Shown piece by piece: positions 19,390-27,263 of a DNA stretch of 46,537 bases. Both the position numbers and the translations under genes were made by a program. Under the pieces are notes generated by a model. The model made no database searches. It was given only the letters and a program-made list of their open reading frames with translations, and was not told where the DNA came from. The stretch is from contig JAUVXZ010000003.1 in the NCBI GenBank assembly GCA_030603345.1, forward strand, positions 1 through 46,537, read 5' to 3'. The stretch's first letter is position 1. Every line of letters starts with the position of its first letter. The DNA is from Pseudomonadota bacterium. Lineage in GTDB: Bacteria > Desulfobacterota > DSM-4660 > Desulfatiglandales > B25-G16.

Positions 19390-20598
19390 TTATTGACCCG
19401 CGATGGGTACCCAATGACCCCCCTTAATCTCAAACACATGCACGTCCTTGATGCCATCGCCTACGCAGTTGAAGCCCCTGCTGGCCACGCCTCTGAAGTC
19501 CCTGAGGGTAGCCATATAGTACATGAGCTTATCCTGATCCATTTGGAGATCTCCGGGCTTGTTGCTGACACACATGTGTTTGATGGCCTCCACGATCATG
19601 AAGACGGCATCATAGCCGTTCACCGGATAATAATCCGGTGTCGCCGTGTATTGGCTTGTATACATGGTCTTGGCCCGCTTCTTGTACGCCTTAACGAACT
19701 CCTTGCTCTCGGGGGTGTCCAGGTCGATGTTCCAGATGGTTCCAGAAAAGGTCCCTACCACGGCCTTGCCTCCAAGCTCGGGGACCTCCCCTTCCATAAT
19801 GGGGGCTGTGCTCATAAAGGGCTGAGTCATCCCTTGTCTTCGGGCCTCTGTTATAATATTGAGTGCATCAGGGCCCAGGGCGCCCATCCCGACCCCATCC
19901 GGGTTCATGGCCTTCAGTTTGGTAATCTGGGCCCTGAACTGGGTGTCATTGGTCTGAAAGGTCACGGGCTTATCGCCTGTCATGACTTCGATTCCCTGTG
20001 CCTTGAATGCAGGTGGAAGGACCTTGGTGCCCACGGACTTGGAGACGGCGTCCTTGATATCCGTGATGATGGCCACCTTCTTGATGTTGTATCTCTTTTT
20101 CCACTCCCTGATCACAGCCACTGCAACCTTGTCTTCTGTCAGGGTATTTCGAAATGCATAGGGCCGGTTTGCAGCGGCCAGCCCCGGTTTGGAGGAGGCC
20201 ACAGCGATCTGGATGATCTTGAGCCTGTTGCCCAAGGGGAAAGTGGTCTCCCCCACAGAACTGTAATGGGGACCCACGATGGCAAGGACCTTGTGGTCTC
20301 CAGCCAACTTGCGCACGGCGTTCACTGCCTCTTGAGGATTGCTTGCCGTATCCTCAATATATAACTTCAGAGGAACGCCGTTTACCCCTCCCCTGGCGTT
20401 GATCACATCCACGGCCGCCTGGGCGCCGATCGCTTCACGCTTGCCCACATTGGCGCCATGACCCGTGATGGGGCAAACCGCACCGATCTTGATCTCTTTG
20501 CCGGCAATAGGCCCGGCAAAAGAGGATGTATGGAATGCCAGTGTACACAATAGGACGGAAAAAAATACGATTATTGCGGTAGTGGTTTTTCTTCCCAT
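19390..20598 (-). CDS. ABC transporter substrate-binding protein, branched-chain amino acid type (second system)
   Basis: Signal peptide; KEIKIGAVCPITGHGANVGKREAIGAQAAVDVINARGGVNG. Confidence 0.9.
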   Translation of the reverse strand: MGRKTTTAIIVFFSVLLCTLAFHTSSFAGPIAGKEIKIGAVCPITGHGANVGKREAIGAQAAVDVINARGGVNGVPLKLYIEDTASNPQEAVNAVRKLAGDHKVLAIVGPHYSSVGETTFPLGNRLKIIQIAVASSKPGLAAANRPYAFRNTLTEDKVAVAVIREWKKRYNIKKVAIITDIKDAVSKSVGTKVLPPAFKAQGIEVMTGDKPVTFQTNDTQFRAQITKLKAMNPDGVGMGALGPDALNIITEARRQGMTQPFMSTAPIMEGEVPELGGKAVVGTFSGTIWNIDLDTPESKEFVKAYKKRAKTMYTSQYTATPDYYPVNGYDAVFMIVEAIKHMCVSNKPGDLQMDQDKLMYYMATLRDFRGVASRGFNCVGDGIKDVHVFEIKGGHWVPIAGQ

Positions 20599-20865
20599 GA
20601 TTTACCCCTCCTTTTTTGGGTTTTGGATAAACGGTTTTGTTGCTAGGCCCAGTAAAAGCGATAGCATGAAGCTTCCGTTTCCATCACCTCCTTCCAGCTT
20701 TATTCCACGTTTACTGGATACCTATATTTTAGAGAATAACCCTTTGTCAAGGCTTTTTATGATATATTAAATTATATATATTTAGCTTTGTTTTTCTTAG
20801 AGGCCTGTAGATTCTTTTAGCAATGGTCTTGACTTTTTCTCCTACGCGCTAATGGAAGTTCGGAG

Positions 20866-21090
20866 CAAAATGGAACGAGAATATACGATGAACCAACCTG
20901 TGGTGAGATTTCTGTTCATGGTTTCTTTGACGTGAGATGCCGGGCGGGTGGGGTCCACCATCTCCACATCAGACTGAATCTCGGCAATGGTTATAGAATT
21001 TGGACTCATTCCTTTTTTTGCCTTTTCTTCAACCTTATCCAGAAGCTGGCTGGTTTACATGGCCAAATAGGTCTTTTTGATTTGCTTGTC
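20866..21090 (-). pseudogene. Possible degraded coding remnant of unknown family
   Basis: Minus-strand frame QIKKTYLAM*TSQLLDKVEEKAKKGMSPNSITIAEIQSDVEMVDPTRPASHVKETMNRNL looks protein-like but contains a stop. Confidence 0.3.
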
Positions 21091-21156
21091 TTCGAGTAGT
21101 TCCTTAGACGTGCCCCACCTTCGCAAGGGACGAAGCAATCTAAATTTTGCTGAGCA

Positions 21157-22125
21157 TTACCTGATAATATCTGCATTAAGCTGCATCAAATCTTCTTTTG
21201 CCGATGATGCGGGAAAATAATCCAGGAACCTGGCCGCCTTGTCCACATAAAGCCTTGCTTCAGATCGAACCTTTTCAATTACCCCATTGTTTCTGACCAT
21301 TTCAATTATCTTCTCATAATCTTCATCGTAGCCGCTATAAGCTTTGAATAAAGCCTCTAGCCGTTCGATTTCGGTTCCCTTAAGATTGGAGAGGGTATAG
21401 ATGAGCGGCAAGGTGATTTTACCCTTTGTCAAATCCTTTCTGACCGGTTTCCTGAATCCGTCTTCACATGAGGTGTAATCTAAAAGATCATCCATTATTT
21501 GAAAGGCGATACCCAGGTCTAATCCAAATTGACTCAAATGATAGACAGCCTGTTTTTCAGCACCGGCCATTATCGCACCACAGGCACAGGCAGCAGAAAA
21601 CAACACAGCAGTTTTTGAAATAACGATTTCCATATATTCATCTCTGCTTATATGCCAATTACCTCTTTGTACTAATTCTAAAACCTGACCTTCGGCAATT
21701 CGGGTTGTTGTATCAGCCAGGGTCTTTAAAAACTCTGAATTATTACTGGCGGCTGCTATGGCAAAGTGCTTTGTTTTCAGAAAATCACCACCCAAAACCG
21801 CCGCCGAGTTTCTCCAGACATGGTTGGCTGAAGGTTTCCTTGTTCCCATTTCGGCGTTGTCTAAAACATCATCATGGAACAGGGAAGCAGTGTGGATATA
21901 TTCAAAAATGGTTGAAAAATGATAGATATCCTCTTCCTGGTAACCGCATAGCCGGCATGACATAACAAACAAGAGTGGTCGTAGCCTCTTCCCTTCCCCT
22001 AAAAAAGAGTGATTGCCGATAACCTCTGTGAGGGATACGAGACTGTTGAAAGTCCTGCTTAATTCAGCATTGATTCTTTCAAAATGGCCGTTGAATTGGT
22101 CTAAGAGTGTTTTGTCTGATCCCAT
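21157..22125 (-). CDS. Polyprenyl diphosphate synthase
   Basis: Aspartate-rich motifs HDDVLDNAEMGTRKPSANHVW and IMDDLLDYTS; FLGEGKRLRPLL. Confidence 0.9.
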   Translation of the reverse strand: MGSDKTLLDQFNGHFERINAELSRTFNSLVSLTEVIGNHSFLGEGKRLRPLLFVMSCRLCGYQEEDIYHFSTIFEYIHTASLFHDDVLDNAEMGTRKPSANHVWRNSAAVLGGDFLKTKHFAIAAASNNSEFLKTLADTTTRIAEGQVLELVQRGNWHISRDEYMEIVISKTAVLFSAACACGAIMAGAEKQAVYHLSQFGLDLGIAFQIMDDLLDYTSCEDGFRKPVRKDLTKGKITLPLIYTLSNLKGTEIERLEALFKAYSGYDEDYEKIIEMVRNNGVIEKVRSEARLYVDKAARFLDYFPASSAKEDLMQLNADIIR

Positions 22126-22235
22126 GAGAGGTTAACCATAAGCCTTGCCATGTTCAATTTTTCCGGGATGCCCAATTTGTAAAATCCCTGGCTATCCATT
22201 CTCAGATAGGTTTGATCTATTTCGATGGTCTTCAT
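22101..22235 (-). pseudogene. Truncated CoA-ligase start stub (copy B), 44 aa, overlapping the polyprenyl synthase start
   Basis: MKTIEIDQTYLRMDSQGFYKLGIPEKLNMARLMVNLSWDQTKHS* matches the N-terminus of 10613-12250. Confidence 0.85.
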
Positions 22236-22375
22236 ATCGCCACCCTTTTTTATCTTATCTTGACGTTCCTCTTTTTTGAGGCGAAGATTTATATATGTTG
22301 ATATATTAAATACTAGTTTACTAGCCAATTTTCTAGTTGAACCTTTATGTGGTGTCAAGTAAAAAAAACAAAAGG
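22127..22375 (-). repeat. Repeat copy B of CoA-ligase 5' region
   Basis: Shared sequence gccttgccatgttcaatttttccgggatg...ctcagataggtttgatctat...ttgatatattaaata...gtgtcaagtaaaaaa. Confidence 0.85.
22330..22358 (-). promoter_or_regulatory. Predicted sigma70-type promoter, copy B
   Basis: Minus strand TTGACA - 17 nt - TAGAAA. Confidence 0.5.
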
Positions 22376-22387
22376 GAAAACATCTGG

Positions 22388-22426
22388 ATTCGCACAATTC
22401 GCACAAGAAGAAATTCGCACAAGAAG
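22388..22426. repeat. Short imperfect tandem repeat of (A)TTCGCACAA(GAAG), about three units
   Basis: attcgcacaattcgcacaagaagaaattcgcacaagaag. Confidence 0.75.
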
Positions 22427-22427
22427 G

Positions 22428-22456
22428 TTGACACTACTACTTTGGTACATTATCCT
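22428..22456 (+). promoter_or_regulatory. Predicted promoter for the FmdE-like gene
   Basis: TTGACA (22428-22433) - 17 nt - TATCCT (22451-22456). Confidence 0.45.
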
Positions 22457-22526
22457 TACGGGCCAGTATTATCAAGTCTAGTGAGGATACATAGCTAGAA
22501 ATCTTTTATAAGGAGTTTCTGTACTG

Positions 22527-23174
22527 GTGGAGATTAAGAATTATAAGGGTAAGATTGGTTTAGAAGACTATTTTGAGCAGTGCAGGAATTTTCACGGCTC
22601 TATGGGCCCGGGTTTAGTTCTGGGAGGCATGATGGTGGATTGGGCCCTGGAGGCCATGGAACCATCTCAGATATTCAATGCCGTAGTAGAAACGAGAAAG
22701 TGTCTCCCCGATGCCGTCCAAATTCTGACCAAATGCAGTGTCGGCAATGGTTGGTTGAAGATCTTAGACTGGGGTAAACTGGCCATAACTCTTTACGACA
22801 TCAATACACTTGTGGGTGCCAGGGTCCATCTCGACTATGAAAAGGTGGCTGGATATCCCCTTGTGAAGGCCTGGGCATTGAAAGAAAAACCCAAGACGGA
22901 GAACCCGTTAGAGCCCTTGATAGAGGAGATGATCAAGGGTGGGCGAGACATGCTCACTTGCAGAAAAGGGGTTATCGGGACAATTCCGGAAAAGCTTGCT
23001 CCTTATGAGCAGCCCAGACTCTGTTCCAATTGCGGGGAGGCCTTCCGATACGGATCAGACAATATATGTCAAGGATGCTTAGAACCTTTTTTTCAAGGAG
23101 GTGTAATCTCCATCCAATCATCTCAACTTGGTAAAACAGAAAACGGTCACTTCCAGCATTCGATTGTGATTTGA
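22527..23174 (+). CDS. FmdE-family protein (formylmethanofuran dehydrogenase subunit E-like) with C-terminal zinc ribbon
   Basis: FHGSMGPGLVLGGMMVDWAL; C-terminal CSNCGEAFRYGSDNICQGC; GTG start with aaggag upstream. Confidence 0.75.
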   Translation: MEIKNYKGKIGLEDYFEQCRNFHGSMGPGLVLGGMMVDWALEAMEPSQIFNAVVETRKCLPDAVQILTKCSVGNGWLKILDWGKLAITLYDINTLVGARVHLDYEKVAGYPLVKAWALKEKPKTENPLEPLIEEMIKGGRDMLTCRKGVIGTIPEKLAPYEQPRLCSNCGEAFRYGSDNICQGCLEPFFQGGVISIQSSQLGKTENGHFQHSIVI

Positions 23175-23389
23175 GAATCCGGATAGCGACTGGTTTTTAT
23201 AACGAAATGCTCCCCATTTGAATCAGTTGGTTAGGGAGTTGTTGTGTGCCTCAAAAGTTGGAACAATACGGAAAGCGGGTTCTTTCTGGGGCCGAAATGA
23301 TGCGTAGCGGTTTCTATGGCAGCATAGATGCATGCGGGGATGAACTACGTTCGGGGCAGGAACCTCTGGTTTCAATACGGTAGTCTCAG

Positions 23390-23896
23390 TTAAGCAGCTT
23401 CTGCCTTTTCGAAGACGACCTTTGTACCCAGGCCTTTCGCTACGTTCTCTACGAATTGGGCCTCGATTTTTGCTCGCTGACCTTTGATGATAGCCTCGTA
23501 AATTCGCTTCATTTGACCCACTGCATCTGCATTAATACAATAATGGATACGAGTTATATTAGGGCTGATTTCCTCGAGGTCTAAAATGATGTGCAATTTC
23601 GTTACTGTCCCTGTGGCTATTTTACCAAATTTCTTCAGCGTTTCTCCGGCCTCTGTCTCCCCCCTTGCCTCAAGATGCCGATTGCCCTGTCTCTCGGTAA
23701 TTGTTACCCGAGCCTTGCTGTCGAGGGGTATCAATCCAAGTCTTATGCGAAGATCACAATATACTGTATTCTCATCGATGATTTCATACTTCACCATGGT
23801 AGGGACACAAACTGCGACCGAATTTACGTCGTTAAAAAAACTCCAAACTTCGTCAATTCCCTTTTCTGCAATCAAAATGTTTTCCATCGTAGTCAT
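23390..23896 (-). CDS. CoxG/SRPBCC-like protein
   Basis: MENILIAEKGIDEVWSFFNDVNSVAVCVPTMVKYEIIDENTVYCDLRIRLGLIPLDSKARVTI, same layout as CoxG-like proteins. Confidence 0.7.
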   Translation of the reverse strand: MTTMENILIAEKGIDEVWSFFNDVNSVAVCVPTMVKYEIIDENTVYCDLRIRLGLIPLDSKARVTITERQGNRHLEARGETEAGETLKKFGKIATGTVTKLHIILDLEEISPNITRIHYCINADAVGQMKRIYEAIIKGQRAKIEAQFVENVAKGLGTKVVFEKAEAA

Positions 23897-23936
23897 CCTT
23901 CATCTCCTTTCAGATTCTCAAGGTTTTCTCTTCCGA

Positions 23937-25517
23937 CTATTCCCACCATGTTTTCAGTCCATGGTCCTCGGCGATGATTTCTGCTGCAATAACACCGGGG
24001 GCACCGATGATGCCTCCTCCAGGATGGCAACAGGCCCCGCAAAGGTAGAGATTGTTGATCGGGGTTCTGAACTCGGCCAATTCTGGCAAAGGCCGAAAAT
24101 ACTCCAGTTGACCCAAAATTAATCGACCCATAAATACGCCCCCTGCCTTCATATTATACAGTTTTCTCTCGATATCCAGAGGCGAAAGGGCTGTTTTCTT
24201 CAAGATGTTCCCATCGGTTAGGTTAGGTGCATACTGACGCCATTTGTCGATACAGAGATCCATGTACTCTCCCTTTATCTCATCCCATTTTTCCGGGCCA
24301 CCGTCCTTTAGATCATACGGAGCAGGTTGCCATATCAGGGCCGTATGCTTGCCTCTAGGGGCTTGGCTGGGATCGAATAGAGTGGGCACGGAACAGAACA
24401 TCCCGAGATGTTCCGGAAGCTTCCCTGCCCTTATCTCAGACCAAAGGAGTCGATAGTCTTCTGGTGTTTCCAGGCCAATGTTGAGCTTAAAGGCGTTATC
24501 TATCTCGGGGTTAAATCTTGCACAGGTGTGAGCAGGAGGTTCATTCAATGCCAGGTGCACACCGAAAATTGAAAATTCATCCAACTTGAAATTCTCTATC
24601 TTTTCAACAAAACTCTCCTCCAGGTTTTCTTTTCCTACCAATTCCAGAAAGGTCTGTTTGAGATCTACAGCACTTGCTACCAATTTATTCGCCCGGTACT
24701 TCTCTCCCCCGAGGATCTCAACGCCTTTGGCCTCGCCATTTTCAACCACGATCTTACTGACATGAGAGAACCCTATAGCCATCCCTCCATTGGCAAAAAA
24801 CGACCGCCATAGGGCATGGGCAAGCACATGCGAGCCTCCTAAACAGATCTGGGAGTGCTCAACTTGGCTGACCATCAGAGGGATAACTGTACCCAGACCA
24901 TGATAATCAGGCACTATCCCTCTTGGAATCGGAAGTTGATGAAGAATGAGGGCCTTTACATGCTCGTTTTCAAAGTATTCATCCAACACATCGTTTGGGC
25001 TCAGTCTTCCCATTCTAACGAAATCAAGGCCCTCCGGGCTGTTCTCTAAAATGGCCAGCTGGTTCGAGGGAGGGTGGGGTCGAGTAAATAAGGCCGGCAT
25101 GACAGCCGCCTCCATGAAACTCGCGTAATTCTCGGTCATCTCCCGGTAGGCCTCAGCATCGTGCTTGGATACACGAGCAATGGATGCACATGTTTTGTCC
25201 AGGTCCGTATGCATGGTGATGGCATGACCGCTTTTCAGGGCGATTCCTGCTTGGACGGGAGGACGATAATACCTGGCGTTGAATTCTTCCAGGTCCAGAT
25301 CAACAAAAGGAGGCATTACGTTGATTGTATCGTGAAAGTAGGAGTGCAGATTATGGAGGAATCCCGGAATGGTGATCTCCTCCGTGCTCAAACCACCTCC
25401 GACCTCCAGCCTCCTTTCAACAATGAGCGTTTTTAGACCAGCTTTTACCAGGTAGTTACCCAATACGAGTCCATTGTGTCCTCCACCGATAATTATGGCA
25501 TCATAGTTTTGCATCAT
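23937..25517 (-). CDS. NAD(P)/FAD-dependent oxidoreductase, PYROXD2/phytoene-desaturase-like, paralogue of 14469-16082
   Basis: YDAIIIGGGHNGLVLGNYLVKAGLKTLIVERRLEVGGGLSTEEITIPGFLHNLHSYF; closely resembles the product at 14469-16082. Confidence 0.88.
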   Translation of the reverse strand: MMQNYDAIIIGGGHNGLVLGNYLVKAGLKTLIVERRLEVGGGLSTEEITIPGFLHNLHSYFHDTINVMPPFVDLDLEEFNARYYRPPVQAGIALKSGHAITMHTDLDKTCASIARVSKHDAEAYREMTENYASFMEAAVMPALFTRPHPPSNQLAILENSPEGLDFVRMGRLSPNDVLDEYFENEHVKALILHQLPIPRGIVPDYHGLGTVIPLMVSQVEHSQICLGGSHVLAHALWRSFFANGGMAIGFSHVSKIVVENGEAKGVEILGGEKYRANKLVASAVDLKQTFLELVGKENLEESFVEKIENFKLDEFSIFGVHLALNEPPAHTCARFNPEIDNAFKLNIGLETPEDYRLLWSEIRAGKLPEHLGMFCSVPTLFDPSQAPRGKHTALIWQPAPYDLKDGGPEKWDEIKGEYMDLCIDKWRQYAPNLTDGNILKKTALSPLDIERKLYNMKAGGVFMGRLILGQLEYFRPLPELAEFRTPINNLYLCGACCHPGGGIIGAPGVIAAEIIAEDHGLKTWWE

Positions 25518-25732
25518 CTTCCTCCTTTGGCACAGCGATCCGTAAGATCTTTCAGTTCTTTGTAGGTGATCTTCCGGTTCTCATCATAGATCGCCACATC
25601 CTGGGCCCTCCCATGGCTAGCCCGGAAGTTAACCATGAGCCTTGCCATGTTCAATTTTTCCGGGATGTCCAATTTATAAAATCCCTGGGTATCCATTCTC
25701 AGATAGGTTTGATCTATTTCAATGGTTTCCAT
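25514..25732 (-). pseudogene. Truncated CoA-ligase start stub (copy C), 72 aa, stop overlaps the flavoprotein start
   Basis: METIEIDQTYLRMDTQGFYKLDIPEKLNMARLMVNFRASHGRAQDVAIYDENRKITYKELKDLTDRCAKGGR*. Confidence 0.88.
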
Positions 25733-25975
25733 ATTACCACCCCTTGTTTTGCTTTGTCTTGACTTTCCTTTTTTTGAGGGGAAGATTTAGATATCTTGAT
25801 ATATTAAATACCACTTTATTAGTTTAACCTTTATGCGGTGTCAAGTAAAAAAATTGAAGAGTAAATAATCTAGAAATTGTTCAAATTTCGGATAAGGCGA
25901 ACCCTACCGTCAAGATAAAAAATCGCCCTCTCTCAGTCACAGCTTAGGGTCTCCAGGGTTAGGTTTATTTTATAG
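25528..25975 (-). repeat. Repeat copy C of CoA-ligase 5' region, extending upstream of the promoter
   Basis: Matches copy A through ggataaggcgaaccctaccgtcaagataaa..atcgccctctctcagtcacagctta. Confidence 0.88.
25816..25844 (-). promoter_or_regulatory. Predicted sigma70-type promoter, copy C
   Basis: Minus strand TTGACA - 17 nt - TAATAA. Confidence 0.55.
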
Positions 25976-25984
25976 TTTTTAATA

Positions 25985-26005
25985 CCCCGTCCGCTTGCGG
26001 CGGGG
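25985..26005. repeat. REP-like GC-rich palindrome
   Basis: CCCCGtCCGC TT GCGGCGGGG hairpin with a single bulged T. Confidence 0.6.
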
Positions 26006-26212
26006 AGGTTCATCGAGCTATGCTATCAGTCAAAGGTAAGGAAAGAGAGTGTCCGAGACTTGACGCCACCTTCCTGGTTATTTATCATGGGTTTTGGTGG
26101 GTGTGACGTTATTTTGGAATAGTTTGACTTGTCCTTAGGGGATTGGTAAAATTTTTTATTATGGAAGTTCAACCAAAAATGGGATTTCTCTACATAGGAA
26201 GGAGATATAAAG

Positions 26213-26914
26213 ATGAAATTAGCAGTTATTCTGCCTGGTGATTACGATGAAGAACTTTGTGAACAAAAAGAAAAGTATCTCAATCACTTTGCTTCTGTTG
26301 GAACACAAATAAAAGCATTTCCATCAGGAGGGACAAAATCAATTCGCAGCCTTATTGATTTTGTGCTCATTGCGCCTGGTGCGGTAGAGCAGGCAATAAA
26401 GGCAGAAAAGGCAGGTTTTGACGGTGTTGCTCTTCAAGGGACGTGAGACTTTGGTATTGAGGCTGCTCGTGCAGCAGTCAATATTCCCGTGGTGGGTTTT
26501 GGTTCAGCCATGTATCATATGGCATATCAGTTAACAGATAGATTTGGGGTGGTGGTTGCAAATGATAAAACAATGCCGGAACTTGTGCGGAAGATAAAGT
26601 CAATGGGCTGTTATGATCGTATGGTGTCCATGATTCCACTTAATTTGCCTATAGAGGAGGCATATAAAGATGAGATAGAGAATAGATTTGTCGAGATAGG
26701 GCGATGTCAAATTGATGAACAGGGTGCTAATTTAATAGCTGCAGGACATGCAACCATGTTAGCTACTATAGGGTTTGGATCGAGGGAGAGAATTGAAAAG
26801 AAACTTGGCGTCCCTGTGCTTGAACCACCTGGAATTGGCATAAAGACACTTGAGGCATTGGTAGGGCTAAAACTAAGTCATAGCAAAAAGGCATATCCAT
26901 CGCCAACCGAATAG
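26213..26914 (+). pseudogene. Asp/Glu/hydantoin racemase-like gene with an in-frame TGA at 26444-26446 (pseudogene, error, or Sec codon)
   Basis: Same-frame halves: MKLAVILPGDYDEEL...AGFDGVALQGT*DFGIEAARAAVNIPVVGFGSAMYH...GANLIAAGHATM...KLGVPVLEPPGIGIKTLEALVGLKLSHSKKAYPSPTE. Confidence 0.75.
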
Positions 26915-26920
26915 CCCAGG

Positions 26921-26983
26921 GTGAGCGTTACATTTCATGGCCTTATGATGGATAAGGATATGGAGTCGCTCCCACGAAAATGA
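26921..26983 (+). pseudogene. 5' fragment of a MoaD/ThiS-like gene
   Basis: VSVTFHGLMMDKDME matches VTVKFHGLIMDKDVE of 36463-36765; truncated by a stop. Confidence 0.6.
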
Positions 26984-27067
26984 ACCCGAAGGGGGTGATA
27001 GCAATTGGAGACTGGATAAAGACGTACTGAAAATTCCAGAAATTTTGCCTAAACAAAGAAGTAGAAA

Positions 27068-27205
27068 GTGACGGGGGGATTAGCGAAGTTGACATTTGTG
27101 TTATTTGGCTTGTTAGGATTTGCCGCTCTGTGATTATTCGCACCGAATATTTTCTTGGATTTACTGGGAGCCGCAGTGTTAGCCGCTGTAACGCTCGTGA
27201 GTTGA
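27068..27205 (+). pseudogene. Membrane-protein C-terminal remnant (TRAP-permease-like?)
   Basis: VTGGLAKLTFVLFGLLGFAAL*LFAPNIFLDLLGAAVLAAVTLVS*, hydrophobic with an internal TGA. Confidence 0.3.
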
Positions 27206-27263
27206 AGGAAGAGACTAATTATGATCATAAATTGGGCATTCAAAAACACGAAAGGAGTGTGAA

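Noticed and set aside
19324-20364. 346-aa plus-strand ORF
   Set aside because: Antisense to the binding-protein gene, a high-GC third-position artefact.
22236-22406. Upstream extension of the stub B ORF (to 22406)
   Set aside because: The extension runs through the predicted -35/-10 promoter, so it is unlikely to be translated; the stub start at 22235 matches the ligase ATG.
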